The position numbers and the translations under genes are program-made. Shown piece after piece: positions 25,094-33,385 of a DNA stretch of 64,000 nt; position 1 is the first letter of the stretch, and every line of letters starts with the position of its first letter. Origin of the DNA: Streptomyces sp. ISL-87 (lineage in GTDB: Bacteria; Actinomycetota; Actinomycetes; Streptomycetales; Streptomycetaceae); the NCBI RefSeq assembly GCF_018614095.1, contig NZ_JAGGOY010000011.1, positions 1 to 64,000 on the forward strand. Direction: 5' to 3'. Below the pieces are notes generated by a model. That model searched no databases. It was not told the origin of the DNA and saw only the letters and a list, made by a program, of their open reading frames with translations.

Positions 25094-25329
25094 CCCTTGG
25101 CGGGGCCGGTAGTGCTGGAGCTGATGGCGCTACGCAGACGCCCCTTGGCGGGGGCCCTGCGGTGGAACTGTTGAGCTGGACCCAGAAGGGGCCCCTTGTG
25201 GCCCTGGCTAGGGACCGGTACTGCGGTGAAGCGAAAGCTGGACCTTGGCGGGGCCCTTGTGGCCCTGGCTAGGGGCCTGGTGAAACAGCTGGACCTTGGT
25301 GGGGCCCTTGGTGGCCCTGGCTAGGGGCC
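25094..25329. repeat. Block of long direct repeats (iteron-like)
   Basis: Three copies of a unit of about 38-40 bp (gctggacc...ggggcccttgtggccctggctaggg) start at 25175, 25237 and 25288. Two shorter partial copies of CCTTGGCGGGG(G)CC lie at 25094 and 25141. The 700-bp region 24880-25584 holds no convincing gene. Repeats of this length upstream of a replication-type gene suggest an origin or a partition site. They also contain short inverted GGCCCC/GGGGCC elements that could fold. Confidence 0.65.
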
Positions 25330-25584
25330 GCCCCGCTTGGAAGGCGGGGGTAGTGCAGAGATGAAGAAACGGCTCGATGAGCCGGAGCTCAGAAACCGGG
25401 TGGTACCGGAGACTGGGCGGCCGACCTGGGTGGTTACTCCAGGCGGCAGACGGGCCGCGTAAGCGTCGGCAGCGGGTGGCTAGCCCACTCCCCGGCGCGC
25501 GGTCGATGGCCTCTAGGTCATCCCAACCCCCTGAATCGGAGGCTGGCGTCAGCATGCCCGCACGACGGGGAACGGGCAGGAAGA

Positions 25585-25848
25585 TCAGCCATCGGAGACC
25601 TCCACCGCTTCTGGGTGCTTCTCGGCCAGCCGTCGAAGCAGGCGCGCATAAGCGTCACGCCAAGGCTGCCGTGGTTCCGTCTGGCCCGACTCCCAGCGCA
25701 AGATCGTCAGACGCTTCACCTGAAGTGCATCGGCCAGCTGTTGCTGCGTCAGGCCATCTGCAAGGCGCAGCCGTCGGCGGACGGGCGGAGGGGGAAGGTC
25801 TGGGTCGCGGTCGACCAAGGCGTCAACGGCCTTGCTTAGATCCGGCAT
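25585..25848 (-). CDS. XRE-family helix-turn-helix protein
   Basis: This 87-residue protein has a Cro/C1-type HTH in its centre: GLTQQQLADALQVKRLTILRWESGQTEPR (about residues 32-60). It is short and lacks extra domains. No toxin partner is adjacent, although the next plus-strand genes are metabolic. It may regulate its own promoter or the neighbouring repeats or replication region. The start at ATG 25848 has GGGGAGG upstream. Confidence 0.82.
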   Translation of the reverse strand: MPDLSKAVDALVDRDPDLPPPPVRRRLRLADGLTQQQLADALQVKRLTILRWESGQTEPRQPWRDAYARLLRRLAEKHPEAVEVSDG

Positions 25849-26170
25849 CAGAAACCTCCCCTAGCCAACGCTGATGCAGTGAAAGATACATGAGGCTGGC
25901 GATCTTCGGAACCGCAAACGAGCGTGTTCACGCCCGAGATGCCGACCGACTTCACCCAGCTCCCCGCCCTTCGCTGGCGATCTCTCTGGCCTGGCCTGAA
26001 AACGGCCAGCTCACGGCCTTCGTGCTCTCAAATCCCAACAGATTTCGGGCAGTAGTGCCAGCGGTGTTCGGCATGGAATTTCCACCCTCCCGTGTGGCGG
26101 GAAGGTGGACCGTAACCCGTCCCGCCATACGGGATGCCAACCAGCTCTGAGGCGCCAACGGGTAGGGTCC
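25849..26170. promoter_or_regulatory. Divergent gap upstream of the HAD gene
   Basis: The 322-bp gap between the XRE gene and the HAD gene is divergent, so promoters for both are expected. An inverted repeat TGGCGGGA (26094) / TCCCGCCA (26121) with 19 nt between lies 40 bp before the HAD start and could be an operator. I see no other gene or repeat. Confidence 0.4.
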
Positions 26171-26827
26171 ATGCCCGTGCAACGCCTTGCGATCTTCGAC
26201 CTGGACGACACGCTGATCGACCGGCGGTCTGCGGTCGGCAGTGCCGTGGGCAGCCTCTGCCTCGCCCGCGGCTACGAGCCAGCCGTATCGCAGTGGCTGC
26301 GTACCGAACTGGCCGACCGAGCGAACCCCGCCGACTTCGCCCGACTTCGTACGGCCTTCGGCCTGCACGAGTCTGCGGAGGAGCTCTGGCACGAGTACAT
26401 CCACCTCATGGCCACTTCCACAACGTGTCGACCGACCGTCCTCGAGGGCCTGGCCCACCTTCGCGCCGCAGCGTGGACAATCGCCATCGCCACGAACGGG
26501 CCCAGCGACATCCAGCGCGCCAAGCTCGCGGCGACCGGAATCAGCAAACTCGTTGACGGCGTCGCTGTTTCCGGCGACATCGACGTCCGGAAACCCGACC
26601 GGCGACTTCTCGAACTCGCGGCCGCCCGCTCCGGAATGCGACTCTCCGATGGCGGCTGGATCACCGGAGATAACCCAGCCAGCGACATCGAAGGGGGCCG
26701 TGGGGCGGGCCTGCGGACCATCTGGCTGCGCGCACGCCCATGGCCCGACAGCCTCGCCCCGCCTCACCACGCCGTCGACGACGTCACCGACGCCATCACC
26801 ATCCTCCTGAACGAATCCCCGGAGTAG
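26171..26827 (+). CDS. HAD-superfamily phosphatase
   Basis: This 218-residue HAD hydrolase has motif I FDLDDTLID (residues 8-16), motif II with TNGPSDIQ, the Lys in VRKPDRRLLEL and motif IV ITGDNPASDIEGG. It belongs to the haloacid dehalogenase-like small-molecule phosphatases. The start at ATG 26171 is just ahead of the motif. It is followed after 7 bp by the reductase gene, so the two form an operon. The substrate is unknown; cargo of a mobile region is the likely context. Confidence 0.9.
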   Translation: MPVQRLAIFDLDDTLIDRRSAVGSAVGSLCLARGYEPAVSQWLRTELADRANPADFARLRTAFGLHESAEELWHEYIHLMATSTTCRPTVLEGLAHLRAAAWTIAIATNGPSDIQRAKLAATGISKLVDGVAVSGDIDVRKPDRRLLELAAARSGMRLSDGGWITGDNPASDIEGGRGAGLRTIWLRARPWPDSLAPPHHAVDDVTDAITILLNESPE

Positions 26828-26834
26828 CAGCACC

Positions 26835-27674
26835 ATGGACCAGCCCACCGTCGGCATCCTCCACCCCGGCAGCATGGGCGCCGCAGTCGCGGCGTGCGCC
26901 GCGACCAACGCGTCCGCAGTCCTCTGGTGTGACGCAGGGCGCAGCCCCGCAAGCGCCACACGCGCAGCGCGGCTCGGGCTGGAGGCGGTACCGACGCTGC
27001 AGGAATTGCTGGACCGCTCGGAGATCGTGATCAGCCTGTGCCCGCCGGCTGCCGCCGAAGACCTGGCCCGCGACGTTGCTGCGCACGGCTTCACCGGCCT
27101 GTACGTGGAGGGCAACGCCATCAACGCCGAACGCGCGGTACGGATCGCGTACCTGCTCGGTCCGACAGCGGCCGTGGTCGACGGCGGCGTCGTCGGCTCC
27201 CCACCTGTGAACGGCAAGACGCCGACCCTGTACCTGTCCGGTCCGGCCTCTGCGACCGCGCGAGTGGAGATGCTCTTCGCCGGCACCGCGGTACGGACGA
27301 AAGTACTGGGCATCGACGTCGGCCAGGCGTCCGCACTGAAGCTGGCGTACGCCAGCTTCCAGAAGGCCTCACGCGTGCTTGTGGCACTCGCGATCGGGTT
27401 GGCCCGCGAGCACGGCGTGGACCAGGAGCTCATCGACATCGCCTCCCGCCGCACCGACTCGTACTTGTCCGAGCCCGAGTACATCGCGAAAACGGCTGCG
27501 CGCGCTTGGCGGTGGGGGCCCGAGCTGGAGGAAGCCGCCGACATGCTCGCGGCCGCTGGCCTTCCTCCGGAGATGCTGCGCGCGGCCGCGTCCACGCTGG
27601 GCCGGTGGGACAACGTCAAGGACGACGGCAAGCTCACGCTCACCGACGCACTCGACCGGCTCGCCCAGCCGTAA
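26835..27674 (+). CDS. NAD(P)-dependent 6-phosphogluconate-dehydrogenase-like oxidoreductase
   Basis: This 279-residue member of the beta-hydroxyacid dehydrogenase group has an N-terminal Rossmann motif GILHPGSMGAAVAA (residues 7-20) and a helical C-terminal domain with DVGQASALKLAYASFQKAS carrying the catalytic-type Lys. The C-terminal part resembles DUF1932. It is co-transcribed with the HAD gene. Related two-gene sets occur in Streptomyces without defined pathways. Confidence 0.85.
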   Translation: MDQPTVGILHPGSMGAAVAACAATNASAVLWCDAGRSPASATRAARLGLEAVPTLQELLDRSEIVISLCPPAAAEDLARDVAAHGFTGLYVEGNAINAERAVRIAYLLGPTAAVVDGGVVGSPPVNGKTPTLYLSGPASATARVEMLFAGTAVRTKVLGIDVGQASALKLAYASFQKASRVLVALAIGLAREHGVDQELIDIASRRTDSYLSEPEYIAKTAARAWRWGPELEEAADMLAAAGLPPEMLRAAASTLGRWDNVKDDGKLTLTDALDRLAQP

Positions 27675-27681
27675 CCCGCAA

Positions 27682-28251
27682 TCATGCCGCTCCGGCTCCC
27701 GCCCGCTGGACCAGGAACTGGTCGATGAGCCGGGCGGACTCCCCCGGCGGCACCTCTGCGGTGTCCACCGTGAGGTCCCAGGCAGTTTCCGGGTGCGCGT
27801 CCAGGTCCTCGCGGGTCGCTGTCCACGCCGCCAGGCGCGCTGCGGTGTCGCTGTCTCCCCGGCCCTCGGACCGCGCGGCGGTAACCTCCTGCGTGCACCA
27901 CAGGAGGACGACCACCCAGTCGGCCGGGTAGCCGTCGACCAGCGCGCGGATGCCGTCGATCTGCCCGAGGTGCACCACTGGCACTCCGGCCGCGAACGCC
28001 GCGTCGACCCCCGGCCGGTCAATCACGTAGGTGTTGCCATACCGCCGGTTCGCGTAGACGACGTCGCCAGCGCTCTCCAGCTCGGCCAGCTGCGTCTCCG
28101 TGCCCATCCGGTATCCGGTGCTCTTGCCTGAGCCGACCTTGAGTCGGGCGAACTGCCTGTACCGCGAGTCGAGCGCCGCGAGGGCCTGCGTCACAGTGTC
28201 CTTGCCCGCAGCCGGCGGCCCGTAGAGGACCACACCTTGTCGCCCGCTCAC
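27682..28251 (-). CDS. Small P-loop kinase
   Basis: This 189-residue P-loop protein starts GTG 28251, overlapping the upstream stop by 4 bp (GTGA). Walker A is YGPPAAGKDTVT near the N-terminus; WVVVLLWCT and the Arg-rich lid (VTAARSEGRGD) resemble guanylate-kinase-like or nucleoside/nucleotide kinases. It is coupled to the XRE-kinase fusion gene, suggesting a two-enzyme unit acting on a related substrate. No substrate is identified. Confidence 0.75.
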   Translation of the reverse strand: MSGRQGVVLYGPPAAGKDTVTQALAALDSRYRQFARLKVGSGKSTGYRMGTETQLAELESAGDVVYANRRYGNTYVIDRPGVDAAFAAGVPVVHLGQIDGIRALVDGYPADWVVVLLWCTQEVTAARSEGRGDSDTAARLAAWTATREDLDAHPETAWDLTVDTAEVPPGESARLIDQFLVQRAGAGAA

Positions 28252-29285
28252 GCGTACATCGCCCCCATCGCCTGCCGGGCCTGGTCCGCGAGCGACACCG
28301 CGGTACCCATCCTGTTGTCGACGACCAGGTGCGGCACCGCCGGCCGCAGCTCCAGGTCGATCGTGGCCATGTACTCCTCCCAGCGCTGCAACTTCCACGC
28401 GTCCCGGGCAGCCGAGCGGAACCCGATGTACTCCCGCATCGACTCCTCATCACAACGAACCCAGACCGGGAAGACATCGACCCCGAGAGCGTTGCACCGG
28501 TTGGTCAGCCGCTGCATCCAGTTCACGTCCGTCATCTCGGCGATGAACGGCGCCGTCAACACGGTAGAGATGCCACACTTGATGTTCGCCATCGCCGACT
28601 GCATCAGGCAGTCGTACTCCACCGGACGGACCTTCTCCCGGTACAGGTCGGTGTGCCGATCGTTCGCGTCCCCATCCAGCGCGACCAGCAGGCGCTCCAC
28701 GAGCGGGCGGGTGAGTGGATCCTTGTCCAGCAGCGGCCAGCCCGTCAGCTGGACGAAGAACCGAGCGAGCTCCGTCTTCCCGCTGCCGGCATAGCCACCC
28801 ACGAGGATCAGCACCGGGCGGTGAGGATCACCGCCGGTGTGCCGCCTCTTCCACGCGTCGATGATGCGCTGCTGCAACGCGAAATGATCGGCTTCACCGG
28901 TGCCGGGCCCGATGCGGTGAATCGCCCGCTCGACAGCCAGGACATGCGCACCGTTGAGACGGTCGTCCAGGGGAGTCAGCTTGAACGAGCTTTCCTCGCC
29001 CGGCAACGCATTGCGGAACCCAAGGTCAGGCTCGGTGGCCCGGTAGAGCAAGCAGTATGCGCGCCGGTAGTGCGGACCCGGGTAGACCTCACCCTGCTCG
29101 TGCTGCCACAGCGTCTGCGGATTTGCTGCCGGAATGCCCTTCAGCTTCGCCTGCTCGGCAACCTCCCGCAGACGATCGCCCGCCTTCTCCAGGGTCAGAC
29201 CATGCGCCTCCCGCTGTTCACGCAGCCGGTCCGGCTCCCACCCCGCTCGGTACTTCCCCACCCGTTGCCCCTCCTTCGTCGTCAT
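28248..29285 (-). CDS. XRE helix-turn-helix domain fused to P-loop kinase
   Basis: This encodes 345 residues from ATG 29285. Residues 10-80 carry a Cro/C1-like HTH (LREQREAHGLTLEKAGDRL, and an NPQTLWQHEQGEV recognition segment). Residues 150-345 form an AAA_33-type kinase with Walker A VGGYAGSGKTELAR and WPLLDKDPLTRPLVERLL. The kinase tail has WVRCDEESMREYIGFR. Fusion of a DNA-binding domain to a zeta-toxin or small-molecule kinase suggests an autoregulated enzyme. It is followed by the overlapping small kinase gene. Confidence 0.8.
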   Translation of the reverse strand: MTTKEGQRVGKYRAGWEPDRLREQREAHGLTLEKAGDRLREVAEQAKLKGIPAANPQTLWQHEQGEVYPGPHYRRAYCLLYRATEPDLGFRNALPGEESSFKLTPLDDRLNGAHVLAVERAIHRIGPGTGEADHFALQQRIIDAWKRRHTGGDPHRPVLILVGGYAGSGKTELARFFVQLTGWPLLDKDPLTRPLVERLLVALDGDANDRHTDLYREKVRPVEYDCLMQSAMANIKCGISTVLTAPFIAEMTDVNWMQRLTNRCNALGVDVFPVWVRCDEESMREYIGFRSAARDAWKLQRWEEYMATIDLELRPAVPHLVVDNRMGTAVSLADQARQAMGAMYA

Positions 29286-29451
29286 GCACGCGAGCCTAGA
29301 TCCAGGCCCCAAAAACCCATGTGTACGTGGATGTTGAAAACCCGTGAATGGAGATGCGTACGCACATCTACAAGCGGCTGTGATGGCCCGTCTGCACTGA
29401 CCGCGATGTGATTTGCCTCGTCAGCCAGGGCATCGAGCGAAGGCGGTGAGG

Positions 29452-30216
29452 TCAGTGGATCGGCAGTTGGTACTGCAGCTCGTAGAGGTGGCCAGCCTTC
29501 GCCATCACCGAGACTTCGATGGGGCGCCCGCTGTCAGTCGAGACGACACGGAAGGTGCGGAGCACCGGAACATCCTCCGGAAGCTCGAGGAGACGGACTT
29601 CCTCGGGCGTCGGAATGCGCACGGAGACTCGATCGACGGCGTCGGCTGGGCGGTATCCCATCTCCGCGAGCAAGGTTGGGGACCCGCCCTTGATGCGGCG
29701 GCGGTGCGCCAGCGCCGTTCCGCGGGCAATCTCCGCCGGGTAGTACGAGTGGACGAGCTCGGCCGGTTCGTCGTCGAGCAGCATCAGCCGGTATCGCAGA
29801 ACGGCGGTCTCTCCACTGGCCAGCCCGAGTACTTCGGCCACCTGTACCGGCGGCTCGACCTCGGCAACGTCGAGAATCTCGCTCGTACCGATCTGCTGCC
29901 GCTTGGCAGCCTCGGTGATCCAGCTGTACGGCGAGTTTCCCTGCGCAGGGGGCATGTACGAAGCGGGATTGATGATCTGCTGCGTGGTGCCTCGCACGAA
30001 GACGCCAGCGCCGGCCTTGCCTACGACGAGCTGCTCGTCCTTGAGGATCTTCAAGGCGCGCTGAATTGTCTGGTTGACGACGGCGAACCTGCTCATCAGA
30101 TCGCGGACGGAGGGGAACTTACTCCCTGGTGGCATGTCCCCGGACAGGATCAGCGCTCGCAGCTCGGCAGCGATCTGCTTGTGCTGGGGCCTCGAGTCGA
30201 CGTGCTCTCTCGCCAT
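29452..30216 (-). CDS. GntR/HutC-family repressor (KorSA-like)
   Basis: This 254-residue regulator has a winged-helix GntR domain (residues 1-75, KQIAAELRALILSGDMPPGS, VRDLMSRFAVVNQTIQRALK) and a C-terminal UTRA ligand domain (about 90-245). The UTRA domain has VLRYRLMLLDDEPAELVHSYYP. Plasmid and AICE repressors of this family (KorSA of pSAM2) silence transfer genes. It follows the UTRA-only gene directly and both face away from the excisionase-like gene. Confidence 0.9.
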   Translation of the reverse strand: MAREHVDSRPQHKQIAAELRALILSGDMPPGSKFPSVRDLMSRFAVVNQTIQRALKILKDEQLVVGKAGAGVFVRGTTQQIINPASYMPPAQGNSPYSWITEAAKRQQIGTSEILDVAEVEPPVQVAEVLGLASGETAVLRYRLMLLDDEPAELVHSYYPAEIARGTALAHRRRIKGGSPTLLAEMGYRPADAVDRVSVRIPTPEEVRLLELPEDVPVLRTFRVVSTDSGRPIEVSVMAKAGHLYELQYQLPIH

Positions 30217-30756
30217 TCAACTGGTCCGCATCCGGTAGTGCAGGTGTCGGCCCTGCGCGGTCATGGTCATGTGGACGGCCTCCATGGGGCGACCCTCCTG
30301 ATCAAGGCTGAGTCGGACCAGCAAGAGGACCGGCGCACCTTCGTTCAGATGCAGCAGAACCTGCTCGTCGGCGGTGGCCTCCCGGGCGGAGACGTCCTCG
30401 ACGACCTCGTTCGCGATGTACCCGAGCCTGCCCAGCAAGGTCGGGGCCCCACCAGGGATCTTGCGAGGCAGGGCCAGGGCCGTCTCGTTCGCAACGTGCA
30501 GCGGGTAGTAGGAGTCCGCCAGCTCGATGGGCTTGCCGTCCAGCTCGATCACCCGGCGGCGCACGATGGCGGCCTCGTCCGGGGCGAGGCGCAACGCGGA
30601 GGCGATCGGCGCAGGTGGGATGCACTCGGTCACCTCGACCAGTCTCTGCGTGCCGGTCTGCCCCATGCGTGCGGCCTCGTCCGCCCAGGCGTCACCAGTG
30701 CCAGGTTCCCGCGGCGTGATGTACGCGGACGAGCCGCTCGTCCACTGCTCCGTCAT
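30217..30756 (-). CDS. UTRA-domain protein lacking a DNA-binding domain
   Basis: This 179-residue protein aligns by eye with the effector half of its downstream neighbour (IVRRRVIELDGKPIELADSYYP versus VLRYRLMLLDDEPAELVHSYYP). It has no GntR helix-turn-helix. Stop and next start are adjacent with no gap. It may form mixed oligomers with the full-length repressor, or act as an anti-repressor by binding the same ligand. That is inference. The start at 30756 has GGAGGAGGG upstream. Confidence 0.8.
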   Translation of the reverse strand: MTEQWTSGSSAYITPREPGTGDAWADEAARMGQTGTQRLVEVTECIPPAPIASALRLAPDEAAIVRRRVIELDGKPIELADSYYPLHVANETALALPRKIPGGAPTLLGRLGYIANEVVEDVSAREATADEQVLLHLNEGAPVLLLVRLSLDQEGRPMEAVHMTMTAQGRHLHYRMRTS

Positions 30757-30813
30757 GCGTTTCGCCCTCCTCCTTCGATCCGAACCCCCAGGTTATCGCC
30801 TTGCTACCTGGAT

Positions 30814-30871
30814 CAGTACAGCGCGGAGCAGCTGCAGCTATTGCAACTGTGCTCATTAATTCAGTACAGTT
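30814..30871. promoter_or_regulatory. Candidate GntR/KorSA operator sites
   Basis: CAGTACAG occurs at 30814 and 30862, and the related inverted form AACTGT at 30845 pairs with ACAGTT at 30866. They lie in the AT-richer 159-bp gap between the divergent UTRA/GntR genes and the excisionase-like gene. GntR/HutC proteins bind short palindromes of GT/AC type, so these are plausible operators. Confidence 0.5.
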
Positions 30872-30915
30872 TGAGTGTGCTCAGCCGGGCACCCCGAAAC
30901 GGAGGGAGGTTGTCA

Positions 30916-31119
30916 GTGCTGCGCGTGAAAGAAGTCGCCGCCGTCCTGAACGTGCACACCGCCACGGTCTATCGGCTGATCGAGTCCAGTGACATCAAGG
31001 CCGTACGCAGCGGACGTCCGCGGCAGCAGGGCACCCGTGCCCGCGGCGGAGCGATCCGGATCCCGGAAGAGGCGCTCCAGGAGCACCTCGCCAAGTCGGC
31101 CTACGTCGTCAACGAGTAG
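30916..31119 (+). CDS. Excisionase/BldC-like helix-turn-helix protein
   Basis: This 67-residue protein is a MerR-type or excisionase DNA-binding domain: VKEVAAVLNVHTATVYRLIES, then a basic wing RSGRPRQQGTRARGG and AIRIPEEALQEHL. GTG 30916 has GGAGGGAGG seven nt upstream, so I chose it over the much longer open frame. In integrative elements such proteins control excision. Here it heads the plus-strand transfer module, divergent from the repressor genes. Confidence 0.85.
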   Translation: MLRVKEVAAVLNVHTATVYRLIESSDIKAVRSGRPRQQGTRARGGAIRIPEEALQEHLAKSAYVVNE

Positions 31120-31165
31120 CGCGACCCCGCACCACTTGCCTGCACCTCAACGAGGAGGAACCACG

Positions 31166-31447
31166 ATGTTGAACGACTTCACTCCGGGTGGCCTCGGCGC
31201 CCAGCCCGGCGACATCGCCACCTGGTCCAGCGCGGACATCGAGGGCTACGAGCACATGGTGGAGGCAGCGAACCCCGCCTTCGCCCGGGCCGCCGCCACC
31301 GGCACCTTCGTCGTCGGTGTGCACGCGGAGGGCTCCGAGTTGATCGTCGACCTCGACACGGCCGACGCCCTCGCCCGGCGAATCGCCGCCGGCACGAGGG
31401 TGTCCGGTTCGCAGGGCACCGTATCCCCCGTCCTGCTCGCCAGCTGA
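31166..31447 (+). CDS. Small hypothetical plasmid-type protein
   Basis: This encodes 93 residues with a clear GAGGAGGAA ribosome site before ATG 31166. The sequence is acidic in the centre and has a SWS/SADIEGYEHMVEAANPAFARA-like helical half followed by a beta-rich end. Cysteines, TM segments and known motifs are absent. A strong hairpin terminator begins right after the stop. Confidence 0.75.
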   Translation: MLNDFTPGGLGAQPGDIATWSSADIEGYEHMVEAANPAFARAAATGTFVVGVHAEGSELIVDLDTADALARRIAAGTRVSGSQGTVSPVLLAS

Positions 31448-31449
31448 TT

Positions 31450-31504
31450 CCGGCTTCCCTCATCAGGACCGCGTCCCGCACGCGGTCCTGATGAAGGAAG
31501 CCGG
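31450..31504 (+). terminator. Strong 25-bp hairpin terminator
   Basis: An inverted repeat of 25 bp with one mismatch (31450-31474 and 31480-31504) encloses the loop CCCGC. It follows the stop at 31447 directly. The next 230 bp (31505-31734) contains no recognised gene and probably holds the promoter of the next gene. Confidence 0.88.
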
Positions 31505-31734
31505 AGACGGCCTCCCAAAATCTTCATACCGAGAGCGACTGGAAACGGGTGACGGGCCTTAGGCCATGAGGTCCCCGTGACTCCAGTCACCGCTCCGCAC
31601 CACCTTCTCGCGGCCGTTTGGCTGCCTGCCCGACACAGCACCGCCACCTCCGGGCGGCGGGTCTGTGTCGGACGGAGAACCCAACTCCGCACCCCTGCCT
31701 CTCCCCCTCCTGCCCGTTGAACAGGGAGAACCCC

Positions 31735-32652
31735 ATGCGACCCAGCACCCGCGAACCCCTCCTTCTCAGCAAGGTCCCTCCGCAGAACATCAACCTCCGC
31801 GACGGCGAACCCCGCACGATCCTCTGCCCGGACTGCCAGACCTGGCACCGCCTGGAACGCAAGATCGTCAAGCCCCACCACCTCGACCGCACCGGGCGCG
31901 GCACCGCCGGCGCGGCCCCCCGCTGCAAGGGCAGCCTCCGCCGCGTCACCTTCGACCTCTCCATCGAGGAGTGGGGCGAGCGCCTCCTCCGCGCGGAGGA
32001 GACGGTCACCGGACGCCGCGCCCAGGGCGGCACCCGCCGCAAGCCGGCCCCCACCCCTCCGACCGCGATCAGCCGCCTGGCGCACACGACGGACGGCCTC
32101 CGCAACGGCCTCCGCGCCCACCGCGCCAGCTGCCAGGTCTGCCGGATCGGCGTCCCCTGCGACCACGCCATCAACCTCGCCGCCCGCATCAACGCCCAGG
32201 CCCAGTCCACGGCGCCCACCCGGCCCGGCGCCAACCTGGCCGGCCCGGCCGCCGCCCTCGACCGCACCGAGCGCGCCCTCGCCGCCCACCGCCACACCTG
32301 CACGACCTGCCGCATCGGCCGCCCCTGCACCACCGGCCAGAAGCTCACCGCCCACCAGGCCACCGTCACCCAGACCGTGGCAGACCTGCGCCAGACCCGA
32401 CGCCACCAGGACAAGCAGGCCACCGTCGCCGAGCAGCACCACACCCGCGACACCGCACGTCAGCGCGTACACCAGTGGCAGACGACCGCCACCGCGGTGG
32501 GGAACACCGATGCGCAGCGGCTCCGTAACGAGCTGGAGGCAACGCTGCGGCAGCTCGGTCCGGCCCTGGACCGCTTCGAGCGAGCCGCACTCGACAGCCG
32601 GATCACGGGCCTCGCCACGACGATCTACCGCCCGCAGCCGCGCAAGAAGTAG
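31735..32652 (+). CDS. Hypothetical Cys/His-containing protein
   Basis: This encodes 305 residues from ATG 31735 with AGGGAGAA upstream. The N-terminus has an ILCPDCQTWHRLERKIVKPH zinc-ribbon-like segment (about residues 30-50). The middle has two CxxCRxGxPC motifs (CQVCRIGVPC and CTTCRIGRPC) spaced about 60 residues apart. The rest is helical and Arg/Gln-rich. Repeated CxxC-type pairs suggest several zinc sites. I do not recognise the family. It is probably an element-encoded nucleic-acid-binding protein. Confidence 0.65.
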   Translation: MRPSTREPLLLSKVPPQNINLRDGEPRTILCPDCQTWHRLERKIVKPHHLDRTGRGTAGAAPRCKGSLRRVTFDLSIEEWGERLLRAEETVTGRRAQGGTRRKPAPTPPTAISRLAHTTDGLRNGLRAHRASCQVCRIGVPCDHAINLAARINAQAQSTAPTRPGANLAGPAAALDRTERALAAHRHTCTTCRIGRPCTTGQKLTAHQATVTQTVADLRQTRRHQDKQATVAEQHHTRDTARQRVHQWQTTATAVGNTDAQRLRNELEATLRQLGPALDRFERAALDSRITGLATTIYRPQPRKK

Positions 32653-32706
32653 ATGGACGAGCTGGACGCCCGCGACACCGGACGCAGCTGACCTTCGCAC
32701 GATCGA

Positions 32707-32751
32707 CCACGGCCGCCGCCACCCGCACCTCGCGGGTGGCGGCGGCCGTGG
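32707..32751 (+). terminator. 20-bp GC hairpin
   Basis: Perfect 20-bp stem (CCACGGCCGCCGCCACCCGC and complement) with loop acctc, 55 bp after the stop of the gene at 32652. Confidence 0.85.
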
Positions 32752-32779
32752 CTGCTCGTACAGCAGCCACAAACGACGA

Positions 32780-32805
32780 ACCCCCGGGGGCCTAAGCCCG
32801 GGGGT
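32780..32805 (+). terminator. Second hairpin with short T tail
   Basis: ACCCCCGGG and CCCGGGGGT pair across 8 nt and are followed by CGTCTTTG. It stands 28 bp after the first hairpin and 37 bp before the WhiB gene, giving a double terminator. Confidence 0.7.
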
Positions 32806-32842
32806 CGTCTTTGCAGTCACCCTCCAGAAAGGGAAGACGCAC

Positions 32843-33385
32843 ATGCACAGGATGACATCCACTCAGGCTCGCCGGATGCGGCGCCCGGTACTCCAGGCCG
32901 CGATCGACGTCGGCGCCCGCTGCACCCAGGCCGACCCCGACCTCTTCTTCCGGGCCGACGGCGAGCCGCCGGCCACCTGGCAGGCGCAGCGCGCCGAGGC
33001 GATCCGCTTCTGCCACGGCTGCCCCGTCCGGGCGGCCTGCGAGGAACTGGCCCTGCGCGACGGCGACGGCAACGACCGCGTCGACGACCTGGTCCGCGGC
33101 GGAAGGTCCGGCAGCGAGCTGGTCGAGCTCCGCGAGCGCCAGGCCCAGCGCCTCGGCGCCGCGATCGCCGCCGACGAGGCCAGCGACATGCAGTGGAAGC
33201 AGCTGACCGGCCTCGTCGTGGAGCTGAAGCGTGAGGCCGGAAAGACGCCGACCAGGAGTTCCGGCATGCCGCGCCAGACCGAGTTGCAGGAACTGCAGAA
33301 CCAGCGGATCCGCAAGCTCGTCGCCCAGATCAATGCGATCCGTACCGCCCGCCGCGCCAGCACCGGCTGGGAGGTCGCAGCATGA
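32843..33385 (+). CDS. WhiB-family iron-sulfur regulator
   Basis: This 180-residue protein carries the four Wbl cysteines: one in GARCTQADPDLFF and three in FCHGCPVRAACEELA (CxxC x5 C), which should hold a [4Fe-4S] cluster. The classical G(V/I)WGG turn is replaced by DLVRGGRSG, so DNA contact may differ from chromosomal Wbl proteins. A basic C-terminal extension of about 90 residues (KREAGKTPTRSS...RIRKL) is longer than usual. Plasmid-borne WhiB genes are common in actinomycetes. It is coupled to the next gene by a 4-bp overlap. Confidence 0.87.
   Translation: MHRMTSTQARRMRRPVLQAAIDVGARCTQADPDLFFRADGEPPATWQAQRAEAIRFCHGCPVRAACEELALRDGDGNDRVDDLVRGGRSGSELVELRERQAQRLGAAIAADEASDMQWKQLTGLVVELKREAGKTPTRSSGMPRQTELQELQNQRIRKLVAQINAIRTARRASTGWEVAA

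Noticed and set aside
25890..26150. Plus-strand frame of 86 codons before the HAD gene
   Set aside because: No ribosome site, weak coding character and overlap with the expected divergent promoter region.
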